From Aliisedimentitalea scapharcae (GTDB lineage Bacteria > Pseudomonadota > Alphaproteobacteria > Rhodobacterales > Rhodobacteraceae): DNA of 64,000 bases. A model generated the notes under the pieces. It saw only the letters and a list, made by a program, of their open reading frames with translations, was not told the DNA's origin and ran no database searches. Every line of letters starts with the position of its first letter. The stretch's first letter is position 1. A program made the translations under genes and the position numbers. This document shows, piece by piece, positions 19,184-27,124 of the stretch. The stretch covers positions 120,396 to 184,395 of the forward strand of contig NZ_CP123586.1 in assembly GCF_045277565.1 (NCBI RefSeq). The letters are read 5' to 3'.

Positions 19184-20188
19184 TCAGAACCCGCTGACGC
19201 GCTCGATCAGCCAAAAGGCGGAAATGGACCCGATGCAATAAGCAGGCAGCTGTTCCATCCATGTCGGCCAGTACCGCACGGCTTTTTTGAGCACCATAGT
19301 GACACCCAGCACACCCAAGACAAAAACAAGCTGCCCCAATTCGACACCAACATTGAACATCAGCAATGCCAGAGGAATTTCGTGGGGCGGCAGGCCAACG
19401 TCCGCCAATGCTCCGGCAAAACCAAAGCCGTGTAACAGCCCAAATGTAAACGCAACCAACCACGGCGACCTTGCGGTCAGGCTGGGTTTTCCCCGGACAA
19501 CTTTCAACATCTCGCCAGCGAGGAACAATATCGACAAAGCGATGACGGCTTCAACCGGGGGACCGGGCACCCATACCAATCCCAATGTAGCGCCAGCCAA
19601 TGTCAAACTATGTGCCCCGGTAAAGGCCGTAATGGCCCAGAACAACCGCCGGGACGGCCCGACAATCAGCAAAAGGGCCAAGACGAACAGCAGGTGGTCA
19701 AAGCCCTCCAGGATATGTTCAAACCCCAAAACCGTATAATCCCAGGTGATCTGGGCCGCGCTTCGAGGGCCTTGAACGATCATCCAGTTTTGCGATGGCT
19801 GCAACAAAGTCGTGGTCGCCACCCCGTTCGAAAACGCAACCCGGACCAACACATCGGTGTTGGTTTCCAACAAACCGTCAACCTCGATCCGGCTGCCAGC
19901 AAAACTGTTGGGAGCAACCTGGATCAGACGTCTTTCAACAATGGTTCTCGACATTGCCGTGGTTGTCGGCGCGGTCAGGTTCTGCACGGTATCCGGCAAG
20001 ATCAGCGCCAGCGGAGTCTGCGCATTCGCCGCCTTTGGAATGCGCCAAAGTACGCTGAATCGTCCATCGGAAATTTCCGAAAACTCAAGATACCCAGGTT
20101 GCGAGTCGTCCGCCCGAGCTCCGGACCCAAAGAGCAAGAGGCAAGCCGAGACAATGACGGCAAACACAAGGCCATACCCTTTTATCAT
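19184..20188 (-). CDS. HupE/UreJ-family membrane protein
   Basis: 334 residues. A signal peptide (VSACLLLFGSGARA) and a periplasmic domain of about 130 residues precede a six-helix HupE/UreJ-type membrane domain beginning GFEHILEGFDHLLFVLALLL. It holds the His-rich metal-site motifs GFDHLLF, TGAHSLTLA and LLHGFGFAGAL. Family members move nickel or cobalt, but the version with a large periplasmic domain has no firmly known substrate. The ATG overlaps the stop of the isomerase gene by 4 bases (ATGA), so the two are coupled. It lies just downstream of the metal operon on the same strand. Confidence 0.82.
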   Translation of the reverse strand: MIKGYGLVFAVIVSACLLLFGSGARADDSQPGYLEFSEISDGRFSVLWRIPKAANAQTPLALILPDTVQNLTAPTTTAMSRTIVERRLIQVAPNSFAGSRIEVDGLLETNTDVLVRVAFSNGVATTTLLQPSQNWMIVQGPRSAAQITWDYTVLGFEHILEGFDHLLFVLALLLIVGPSRRLFWAITAFTGAHSLTLAGATLGLVWVPGPPVEAVIALSILFLAGEMLKVVRGKPSLTARSPWLVAFTFGLLHGFGFAGALADVGLPPHEIPLALLMFNVGVELGQLVFVLGVLGVTMVLKKAVRYWPTWMEQLPAYCIGSISAFWLIERVSGF

Positions 20189-21051
20189 TGGGTCACCTGG
20201 CGTGCGGATTGATCGTCTTCTGTCGGCTCTATTATGATTTCATAGCCCGTGCGCAATGTCTGATAGGTCTTGTCCTCCAGATCTTGTTTCTGCGCCCGCA
20301 ACCAATCTTGCGCAACTTTGGCGCGGATGTCATCGAGGTCCGGCAAACGCCCTTTGACCCGTTCACTGACAAAAACCAGATGCCCACCAAATCCGGACTG
20401 AACCGGCCCGCCCCAGTGCCCTAGCGGCACCCGGTCCAGCGCCCTGGCAAAACCGTCGCCAAATTCCCGGTCAATCTGGCTCAACGAAGCCCCTTCGACC
20501 GCAAGCGGCAACATGATGGTGTCTCCCAATTGCCAAGGGTCTTCGCCAGCCTCAACACGCGCCAGTATTGACAAGGCATCCGCCCCAATATCGTCGCGCT
20601 TTTCGGGACTGAGATAGATATGTTGAAACGACAGGCGCGGTTCCAGCCGGAATTTCTCGGCATTGTCTTCAAGGTACTGACGCAAATCATCATCCGTTGG
20701 CGGAACCAGCGCGGAAACATCTTCCAGAATGAATTCGAGTTTTTGCCGCAATCGGCGCCGGATCACCCCGTCTCCCTGATCCAATCCCAACTTGACGGCC
20801 TCTCGGTAGAACACTTCGCTGCGGATGTATTCAGAGATCAGCGCCTCGCGCTCCTGATCGGTCGGAGCCCGCGACCAGGACCGTTTGAATCCTGCTTCCA
20901 GCTGGTCAACATGACCGGCGGTAACCACAATCTGGTCCGATTGATCCTGTGTGGTATCGTTCCTCAGGTTGAAAACCGCAAACAAAACGGCCCCAATCAC
21001 AAGGAAATGCAACATCGGTTCGCGAAACGCGTTGAGAACAATGGCTTTCAT
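20185..21051 (-). CDS. Parvulin-like peptidyl-prolyl isomerase, membrane anchored
   Basis: About 288 residues with one N-terminal helix (MLHFLVIGAVLFAVFNL) and a periplasmic SurA/PrsA-like chaperone plus isomerase region. VTAGHVDQLEAGF and EREALISEYIRSEVFYREA match the SurA N-domain pattern, and RLSFQHIYLSP through FGGHLVFVSERVKG matches a parvulin domain. It probably folds envelope proteins. The frame opens at a GTG at 21090; the ATG at 21051 is chosen, although neither has a clear ribosome site and a third ATG at 21015 is also possible. It is coupled to the HupE-like gene, a pairing that suggests a helper role for that protein. Confidence 0.78.
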   Translation of the reverse strand: MKAIVLNAFREPMLHFLVIGAVLFAVFNLRNDTTQDQSDQIVVTAGHVDQLEAGFKRSWSRAPTDQEREALISEYIRSEVFYREAVKLGLDQGDGVIRRRLRQKLEFILEDVSALVPPTDDDLRQYLEDNAEKFRLEPRLSFQHIYLSPEKRDDIGADALSILARVEAGEDPWQLGDTIMLPLAVEGASLSQIDREFGDGFARALDRVPLGHWGGPVQSGFGGHLVFVSERVKGRLPDLDDIRAKVAQDWLRAQKQDLEDKTYQTLRTGYEIIIEPTEDDQSARQVTQ

Positions 21052-21357
21052 CAATGACACAAACAGCAGCTCGAACCAGATCAATTGCACATTCGGTTGC
21101 TGCCAGAGACTCCTAATTCAATTTCTGACATGAGGCGACAGATCTGCCCCTCTGTTTGGCGCTGTCAGATCACAACGCAATCAAAGTGTACCAGATTGAT
21201 TTGGAATGGAAACCGCCAGATGAGCGCGCCATATGGCTCCCGCGGCCTGGACACTATGCCCTGGAGTGGCAGCAAATTTCGCAGATGTAGAATCCGACCC
21301 CAGTATCAAATCGCGAGCCGATCGCTCTGCCCCTTGAACACCCGCAGACACTTCCGC
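21052..21357. other. Gap without a recognisable gene
   Basis: About 306 bases between the isomerase and the 69-codon ORF. On the minus strand the frame of the small ORF stays open for 58 more codons after its TGA (to about 21183), which could mean a decayed or longer gene. A plus-strand frame (21085-21573) is also open but has no support. No promoter or terminator stands out. Confidence 0.4.
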
Positions 21358-21567
21358 TCAGGCACCGGTCAAAACAGGCCTTCCTCTTGCCAGGATCGTC
21401 CACGGCCAAACGACAAGCGGCAGTTGGTTGCAGTCCTGATCACGATCCCGGGCATGAAGCATTCGCTGTGGCGGGCGATCGGCACAGACGGTGATATCCT
21501 CGACGGTTACATCAAATCCGACGAAATCCAAAGGTCTCGCAGCGTTTTCCGACGCTGGATCGCTCAT
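21358..21567 (-). CDS. Possible small protein ending the metal ABC operon
   Basis: 69 codons. The ATG overlaps the TGA of the upstream permease as ATGA, the same junction used at several other points in this operon, which is the main reason to believe it. The sequence (VGFDVTVEDITVCADRPPQR, then a Cys in DQDCNQ) shows no membrane helix or known motif. It may be a genuine small soluble protein or the start of a gene cut by the TGA, since the same frame continues open downstream. Unrecognised. Confidence 0.4.
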   Translation of the reverse strand: MSDPASENAARPLDFVGFDVTVEDITVCADRPPQRMLHARDRDQDCNQLPLVVWPWTILARGRPVLTGA

Positions 21568-22358
21568 TCATGACCGCCTTCATTGGCCATTGCGTCACGC
21601 AGCGCATCGCCAGCAAGGTTGATGGTGAGAACACAGATGACAACTGCAAACCCTGGCCAAATCATCTGTAGAGGGGTCGAGCGCATATGCACGCGCGCGT
21701 CCAATAACATCGCACCCCACTCGGGGTTCGGGGGTTGGACACCAAAGCCGAGAAACCCAAGCGCAGAGATGCCAAGGATCGCGCGGGCAAACATGCCGGT
21801 CCAGATAACGGCGAGCGATGGGATCAGCGACGGCAGGTAATGCCACAGCGCAATAGACCACCCGGGCAACCCGGCCAAACGGGCTTGCACCACATATCCG
21901 CGGCTTTGAACCGACAGACCGATGCCCCGGGCCACGCGGGCATAACGCATCCAGCCTGTGACGCTGAGGGCAAAGATCAGGCTCCAGGTCCCCGCACCCA
22001 TAAGCCCCGCGATGACCACGGCCGCCACAAGTTCAGGAAATGCCAGGAAGGTATCGGTTGCGCGCATCAACGACCAATCCGCATACTTGCCGCCAAGCGC
22101 TGCCATAAGGCCGATTGACGTCCCAATGAAGAGGCTCAGAAGCGAGATCAAGAACGCCAGCCCCAAGGACCACCGCGCACCAAAAAGCAACCGCGACAGG
22201 ACATCCCGCCCAAGCGCATCTGTACCCATCGGGAACGTCGCATTTGGGGGGGAAAGACGGTTTGGAATGTTGATCGCCGTGGGATCAAAAGGCGCAAACA
22301 GCGGGCCAAGAACCGCAAGAGCGACAAGACCAGTGGCAACGATCAAAACGCTACGCAT
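21564..22358 (-). CDS. Peptide/nickel-type ABC transporter permease (DppC-like)
   Basis: 264 residues with the DppC/NikC plan: an N-terminal helix (IVATGLVALAVLGPLFAPFD), the conserved PMGTDALGRDVLSRLLFGAR segment, then five further helices including SLGLAFLISLLSLFIG and the C-terminal WPGFAVVICVLTINLAGDAL. The cytoplasmic coupling loop is in VARGIGLSVQSRGYVVQARL. It overlaps the upstream permease by 8 bases. It would pair with the DppB-like subunit to form the channel of a transporter whose context points to metal or metallophore uptake. Confidence 0.88.
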   Translation of the reverse strand: MRSVLIVATGLVALAVLGPLFAPFDPTAINIPNRLSPPNATFPMGTDALGRDVLSRLLFGARWSLGLAFLISLLSLFIGTSIGLMAALGGKYADWSLMRATDTFLAFPELVAAVVIAGLMGAGTWSLIFALSVTGWMRYARVARGIGLSVQSRGYVVQARLAGLPGWSIALWHYLPSLIPSLAVIWTGMFARAILGISALGFLGFGVQPPNPEWGAMLLDARVHMRSTPLQMIWPGFAVVICVLTINLAGDALRDAMANEGGHE

Positions 22359-23289
22359 CTTCGGTTCCGATCCGGGGATCGATGGCGCGATAGATGATGT
22401 CGGTCAGCAGATTTACCACGACAAAGACAAGAGCGGTCAAAACGACGACAGCCTGCACATGCGGGAAGTCCCGCGCAGTGATCGCGGTGACCAAAAAGGT
22501 GCCCAGACCCGGGCGGCCAAAGATGACCTCAACCAGCACCGCCCCTTCGAGCAAGAAGGCCAGTTCGAGCCCAAAGACTGTGACGACAGGTATTGCGGCA
22601 TGGGGGGCAATGTGGTCTCGTGCCACTGCTTTGCTTCTGACGCCGCGCCGACGGATCGCAGGCAGAAAAGGCTGGCCTCTGGCTTCTAGGATGCTCGACC
22701 GGATGATCCGGGTCAGCGAGGCGGCGACACCAAGGCCCAGCGTGACCGCGGGCAGGACTGCATGGACCAGTGTCCGCGCACCCATGGCAGGAAGCCATCC
22801 GAGCTGAACAGCAAAAAGCAAGATCAGCAAAAGCCCAAGCCAATAGGCCGGGATCGCGGCACCAAGTGATGCGATCGCAACTGCGCCCCGATCCAACAGC
22901 CCGCCCGGACGTTTGGTGGCAAGGATCGCGAGCGGCAGCGAAGTTGCAAGACCGATCGCCAACCCGGCCAGGGCCAGCGGGAAGGTATAGGTTATGGCCG
23001 CCCAAAGGTCGGGCCAGACAGGACGACCCGTTACCGCAGAATAGCCGAAATCGAGCCTAATCAACGGGCCAAGCCATGCCCAAAAGGCTTGCCAAAAGCT
23101 CGTGTTCAATCCGACCTCCTCGCGGACCTGATCGATCACGTCTTCGGTCAAGAGCGCGTCGAAGCGGGCCATGGCAATGGTTTGTGCGAGGTCACCAGGC
23201 GCATTCCAAAGCAGCGCAAACGTCAGGATCGCTGTCCCCGACAATACGACGACTACGCGCAGAGCCAGGCCGCCAATTGCTTTGATCAT
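22351..23289 (-). CDS. Peptide/nickel-type ABC transporter permease (DppB-like)
   Basis: 312 residues with the DppB/NikB layout: N-terminal helix (VVVVLSGTAILTFALLW), a large periplasmic loop containing the family segment LIRLDFGYSAVTGRPVW, and further helices such as TFPLALAGLAIGLATSLPLA and AIPAYWLGLLLILLFAVQLG. The coupling loop lies around AIRRRGVRSKAVARDHIAPH and the C-terminal family signature near VIFGRPGLGTFLVTAI. Its ATG overlaps the stop of the ATPase gene upstream (ATGA). It is the partner of the DppC-like permease. Confidence 0.88.
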   Translation of the reverse strand: MIKAIGGLALRVVVVLSGTAILTFALLWNAPGDLAQTIAMARFDALLTEDVIDQVREEVGLNTSFWQAFWAWLGPLIRLDFGYSAVTGRPVWPDLWAAITYTFPLALAGLAIGLATSLPLAILATKRPGGLLDRGAVAIASLGAAIPAYWLGLLLILLFAVQLGWLPAMGARTLVHAVLPAVTLGLGVAASLTRIIRSSILEARGQPFLPAIRRRGVRSKAVARDHIAPHAAIPVVTVFGLELAFLLEGAVLVEVIFGRPGLGTFLVTAITARDFPHVQAVVVLTALVFVVVNLLTDIIYRAIDPRIGTEDA

Positions 23290-24011
23290 GCCGCGTCCTC
23301 GAGCGCACCAAGCGAGATTGCGGCATCCCGCAAGGCGCGGGAATAGGGCGATCGCGGATTCAGTGCGAAGGTTTTGGCATTTGCAGTCTCTTCGACCCGC
23401 CCGGCCTTTAACACCACGACCTGATCCGCGTGGGCGATCGCATAGCCAATGTCATGGGTGACGATCAGTGCGGCAAATTCTTCTTCGCTTTGGAGACCTG
23501 AAATCAATTGCGCCGTGTGTTTCTGCGCCACCGCGTCGAGCGCTGAAAGGGGCTCATCAAATAACACAAGCCGTGGTGCGACAATCAGGGCGCGCAGAAT
23601 GCCAGCCCTCTGCGCTTGACCAATGGAGACTTGATCGGGACGGCGCTCCAGCAGGTCGAGCGGCAGTTCCAACCCTGCACAAAGCCGCTCTAACCGGCCT
23701 TCTGTGAATGCAATCCCCTGCGCCACAACCGGCTCCATCACAGACCGTCGCAGGCTGAGCGCTGGATTGAAGGCGGCACGCGGCTCTTGCATGACCAATG
23801 CGGGGCGGGCGGCACGTATCGGTTTGTCGTGCCATGTGATCTCGCCCGCCGAGGGTTTCAACAGGTTCAAGATTGCGGCGATCAATGTGGATTTACCAGC
23901 TCCACTTTCGCCAACCACCGCGAGCGTTTCACCCTCATTCAAGGACAACGAGATGTCCTCCAACGTGACGTGCGATCCACGTTTCACCACAAGACCATTC
24001 ACCTTCAACAC
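23286..24011 (-). CDS. ABC transporter ATPase, second (DppF-like)
   Basis: About 241 residues. Walker A is GESGAGKST, Walker B is LVLFDEP, and the H-loop is VTHD. The signature, normally LSGGQ, reads VSIGQ, so the first Gly is Ile. The frame opens at a TTG at 24026. The GTG at 24011 is preferred: it overlaps the stop of the first ATPase, GGATGG lies upstream, and the ABC fold begins directly (VLKVNGLVVKRG). It is probably the partner of the ATPase at 24005-24688 in a heterodimer that powers the DppBC-like permeases. Confidence 0.83.
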   Translation of the reverse strand: MLKVNGLVVKRGSHVTLEDISLSLNEGETLAVVGESGAGKSTLIAAILNLLKPSAGEITWHDKPIRAARPALVMQEPRAAFNPALSLRRSVMEPVVAQGIAFTEGRLERLCAGLELPLDLLERRPDQVSIGQAQRAGILRALIVAPRLVLFDEPLSALDAVAQKHTAQLISGLQSEEEFAALIVTHDIGYAIAHADQVVVLKAGRVEETANAKTFALNPRSPYSRALRDAAISLGALEDAA

Positions 24012-24688
24012 GGCAGTGCCATCCAATTTCGATGCGCTGAAAGGGCTTTGGCTGCCCGCGTCTTTGGTCGTTCCAATATCTCCTTGGTCCGCCCTTGTTC
24101 GACCAAATGTCCAGAGTCCATCACCATCAGTCTTTCGACTCGCCGTGCAACAAGGCCAAGGTCATGGGTGATCAGGATCATTGCCGTGTCTTTACCATCC
24201 AGAAAACCGCCGAGGAGTTCCATCGTTGCAGCGGCCACAACTGGATCAAGCGCAGAGGTGGGTTCATCCAGCACAATCAGATCTGGGTTGCCGAGCAGGG
24301 CCATGGCGATGACGAACCGCTGTTGCATACCCCGGCTCCAGCTCCATGGACGTTTGCGCAGATCACCCCCTTCAATCTTCAGCGCGACAAACAGCGCTGC
24401 CTGATCCGCACGATCAGGCGCGAGCCCCAAGGCCACTTCCGCCTCGCGCCAATGAAACGCCATGGAACGCAACGGATCGAGCGCTTCCTCCGGGCTTTGC
24501 GGCACGTGGGCAACGCAGTGACCCTGCGCGCGCAGATCGTCGATCAGCGCGTGTCCGAGCGTAGTTTTTCCTGAGCCAGAGGACCCAACGAGACCGATGC
24601 GGTCCCGCAATGGGATATTCAGCGAAGTGGAATGGAGAATGGTCCGGCCCGAGCGCACTGCGGTCAGGCCGGTTACGGTCATTGTCAT
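24005..24688 (-). CDS. ABC transporter ATPase, first (DppD-like)
   Basis: 227 residues, shorter than usual DppD (about 320) because the C-terminal oligopeptide-binding extension, often with an Fe-S Cys cluster, is missing. Walker A is GSSGSGKTT, Walker B LIVLDEP, the H-loop ITHD. The signature region reads WSRGMQQR where SGGM or SGGQ is usual, so its first Gly is Arg. The ATG overlaps the stop of the binding-protein gene by 4 bases. It pairs with the next ATPase. Confidence 0.84.
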   Translation of the reverse strand: MTMTVTGLTAVRSGRTILHSTSLNIPLRDRIGLVGSSGSGKTTLGHALIDDLRAQGHCVAHVPQSPEEALDPLRSMAFHWREAEVALGLAPDRADQAALFVALKIEGGDLRKRPWSWSRGMQQRFVIAMALLGNPDLIVLDEPTSALDPVVAAATMELLGGFLDGKDTAMILITHDLGLVARRVERLMVMDSGHLVEQGRTKEILERPKTRAAKALSAHRNWMALPC

Positions 24689-26208
24689 TCGCTCAGCTTC
24701 GTCTCGTGCGTGATCCAGTAGGTTTCGGTTGGATGCACCTGATAGCCGGTCAAGCCGGCGACGCCCACATTCGTCTGGCTTACGTGGAAAACGGGGATCA
24801 GGGCGGCCTCAGACGCAATGATCTCCTGCACCTCGTCATAGATCGCCTTGCGCTTTTCATGCTCGAAGGTCAGGCGACCTTGGTCCAGCAGCTCGTCAAG
24901 GCGCGTATTGGCAAAGCTTCCAGAATTGGAACCTCCGTCAGACTTCAACAAGGTTTCCAGCACTGCACCCGGGTCACCCTGGGGTGTCGTTACCCACGCT
25001 TGCAAGAAGAGATCAGCTTCGCCCGCCACAATCGCATCATTGCTCGCGCCCCATTCGCCCACCGTAATATTGGCCTTTACGCCGATTGCGGCAAGAAAAG
25101 CTTGGGTCAGCTCAGCCGTCGGCGGCAACGCCGCGCGCGACGAATAGGTGACGATGTCGATCTCCAACGGTGCGCCCTCCAGCATCCATGTGCTCCCTTC
25201 CTTGACCGCGCCCGCTTCGGTGAGCAGCGCTTCGGCTTTGGTCGGATCATAGGTGGCAGGAAGATCTGCGGCCCAAACTGTGCCCTTGGGGTAGATTGTC
25301 CCTGCTGGAACACCACCGACGCCGGACAGGGCCGCTTGAACGATACCCTGACGATCAATTGCATAGGACACAGCCTGACGGATCAGTGGGTTGACCATTG
25401 GCCCGCTTGTCGCGTTGACGGTGTAGAAGTAAAGCCGTGCCGTCGGTGCGGAAAAGCCCTGCGCTCCGGTTGCCCTGATCCGGTCAAAGTCCGTTTCGGG
25501 ATAGTTGATGACCAGATCAACTTCGCCTGCCTCAAAGGCCAGTGCGGCCGTGGCCGGGTTCGCGGTGGCGACGACGCGAACTTGTTCCAAGCCGGGCATA
25601 CCCTTCCAATAATTGGGGTTCGCTTGCACGCGGTAAAGCTGTTCTGGCACCGCCTCCTTGAACACATACGGTCCCGTGGCATTGATCGGAAACGCCTCAG
25701 ACGGAGTGCCCAGGATCGCAATCGCAGGCTCGGACAGGGTCCAGGGGAAGGCGGCGTTCGGGCTGTTTGTCTCGAACACGACGATTGTGTCTCCGTCCGT
25801 CGACATGTCGGCCAGATCAAGCAGCTTTGCGACCCGAGCGTTGTGACCTGCGTGGGTTTTGTCCGAGATCGGTGCAATCGCATCAATGACCGCCTGCGCC
25901 GTCACCGGAGAGCCATCGTGGAAGGTCACACCCTTGCGCACAGTCACGCGCCATGTAGTGGGCGATGATTGGTCGATCGCTTCTGCCAGACGCGGGTAGA
26001 GGTTCATGTCATAGTCGATCCCCATTAGCGTTTCGGTCACGCCAGTCTGGTTTGACATCCAGCCGTTGTAGCTGGCACGCGGATCGGGAACTTCGGCTGT
26101 TGGCCCGAAGCCAACGGAGATGGTGAGGCTGCCCTCTTGAGCTGTAGCGGGCAGAGCCATGCCAAGAGCAAGCGCAGCGGCACAGGCGAGCCGTGAATAG
26201 AACGACAT
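24685..26208 (-). CDS. ABC transporter substrate-binding protein, family 5 (peptide/nickel/metallophore)
   Basis: About 507 residues. A signal peptide (RLACAAALALGMALPATAQ) leads to an extended-type SBP_bac_5 fold with typical segments: GVTETLMGIDYDMNLYPRLA, WRVTVRKGVTFHDGSPVTAQ, NATGPYVFKE, YAIDRQGIVQAALSG. The ATG at 26208 is preferred to one at 26214 because AAGGA lies 7 bases upstream. Family members bind peptides, nickel chelates or metallophores. The preceding CobW and DUF1826 genes make a metal complex the most likely ligand. That is inference; the binding pocket cannot be read by eye. Confidence 0.86.
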   Translation of the reverse strand: MSFYSRLACAAALALGMALPATAQEGSLTISVGFGPTAEVPDPRASYNGWMSNQTGVTETLMGIDYDMNLYPRLAEAIDQSSPTTWRVTVRKGVTFHDGSPVTAQAVIDAIAPISDKTHAGHNARVAKLLDLADMSTDGDTIVVFETNSPNAAFPWTLSEPAIAILGTPSEAFPINATGPYVFKEAVPEQLYRVQANPNYWKGMPGLEQVRVVATANPATAALAFEAGEVDLVINYPETDFDRIRATGAQGFSAPTARLYFYTVNATSGPMVNPLIRQAVSYAIDRQGIVQAALSGVGGVPAGTIYPKGTVWAADLPATYDPTKAEALLTEAGAVKEGSTWMLEGAPLEIDIVTYSSRAALPPTAELTQAFLAAIGVKANITVGEWGASNDAIVAGEADLFLQAWVTTPQGDPGAVLETLLKSDGGSNSGSFANTRLDELLDQGRLTFEHEKRKAIYDEVQEIIASEAALIPVFHVSQTNVGVAGLTGYQVHPTETYWITHETKLSE

Positions 26209-26219
26209 GAGCATTTCCT

Positions 26220-26492
26220 TCAGGTCATTGAGTTGAGTTTGAAAGCAGTGGATTGTCGATCACGGGCCAATGTACGGGCTTCGGCAAGGGTGAGCGATTG
26301 AAGCGCTTCTTCCGCTGACAACCCTTTGGCCCGCGACTTGGACCAAATGCGGCGAACGGAGGCAGGAGACCACGGCAAGGCCGCCCGAGCGACCCATTGG
26401 CGAACTGGTGCAGGCAATCCGTCAAAGGCATCCATAGGATCACCGGAACGCCTTTTGCGACGCAGGCTGCTTTGTCCGAGATTGCGGTTCAT
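26220..26492 (-). CDS. Small Arg-rich protein (DUF6525-like)
   Basis: 90 residues. The opening NRNLGQSSLRRKRRSGDPM, followed by AFDGLPAPVRQWVARAALPW and WSPASVRRIW, is like small proteins I remember as DUF6525 beside CobW and DUF1826 genes in Rhodobacterales. That family name is a recollection, not a search. No Cys, signal or membrane segment is present. The protein is basic at its N-terminus. The ATG overlaps the DUF1826 stop (ATGA), so it belongs to the coupled metal operon. Function unknown. Confidence 0.7.
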   Translation of the reverse strand: MNRNLGQSSLRRKRRSGDPMDAFDGLPAPVRQWVARAALPWSPASVRRIWSKSRAKGLSAEEALQSLTLAEARTLARDRQSTAFKLNSMT

Positions 26493-27124
26493 TCGGCCGT
26501 TTCCAGATCAAAGATCGGGTCAAGAACGAGCACAAGGCGGGTTTCACCCGTCCCCTCAATCGGAGGTGAGCGATGCAACAGACCCATCTCTGGTTTTGGC
26601 GGCCAACGCGTCCCGCGCAACAAAATGGGCGCGCCGGTTGGAACGGTGAAAATATGCTCAGGCTCTTTACCACTCACGGATGTTCCGTATTGCGTGCCCG
26701 TCCCGCGATAGGTGCACACCAGCCTGCCCATGATCGCATCAAGGTGGAACTTTCGGCAGGCGTTTGTTGCAACAGCCTCGAGCCTGAGTTGAAGATAGGC
26801 GGATTGCATGAGGTCGGAAAAGCGCTGAGCCAGACTGGCGATATCATCAATCAGCCAATCGCACTGTTGTCCCTTTGGCATTCCAGAGATATCGCAAAGA
26901 TGCTGGGCCGTTTCGCCGACTGCGTTTGCCAGCACTACAACCCGCCCGCAGGGCAGAGTGTCCGCGTCCAGCCCGGCAAACCATGAAATGGCATCGGGCG
27001 ACGCCGCACGATCCCAAAGCGTGGCTGCGCAGGCCGAATCACGAAAGCTCTCCAAGCCTCTTGCGTCGCGCACAACGCTGACGCCAGCAGGCTGATCAGC
27101 TGATATCGATGTCGCGATGTTCAT
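26489..27124 (-). CDS. DUF1826-family protein
   Basis: 211 residues. It contains the DUF1826-like core FHLDAIMGRLVCTYRGTGTQ followed by VPTGAPILLRGTRWP and a C-terminal HRSPPIEGTGETRLVLVLDP. The pattern of His and Gly-Thr turns resembles a cupin-like fold, possibly metal binding. DUF1826 genes are commonly found next to COG0523 GTPases and under zinc control in other bacteria. Here the ATG overlaps the GTPase stop by 4 bases, so translation is coupled. The precise role is unknown; a metal-handling job is inferred from context. Confidence 0.82.
   Translation of the reverse strand: MNIATSISADQPAGVSVVRDARGLESFRDSACAATLWDRAASPDAISWFAGLDADTLPCGRVVVLANAVGETAQHLCDISGMPKGQQCDWLIDDIASLAQRFSDLMQSAYLQLRLEAVATNACRKFHLDAIMGRLVCTYRGTGTQYGTSVSGKEPEHIFTVPTGAPILLRGTRWPPKPEMGLLHRSPPIEGTGETRLVLVLDPIFDLETAE

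Noticed and set aside
21085..21573. 162-codon plus-strand frame
   Set aside because: No motif or ribosome site, and it runs against the coupled minus-strand operon.
24610..25968. 452-codon plus-strand frame
   Set aside because: Antisense to the family-5 binding protein and the first ATPase; no recognisable motif.
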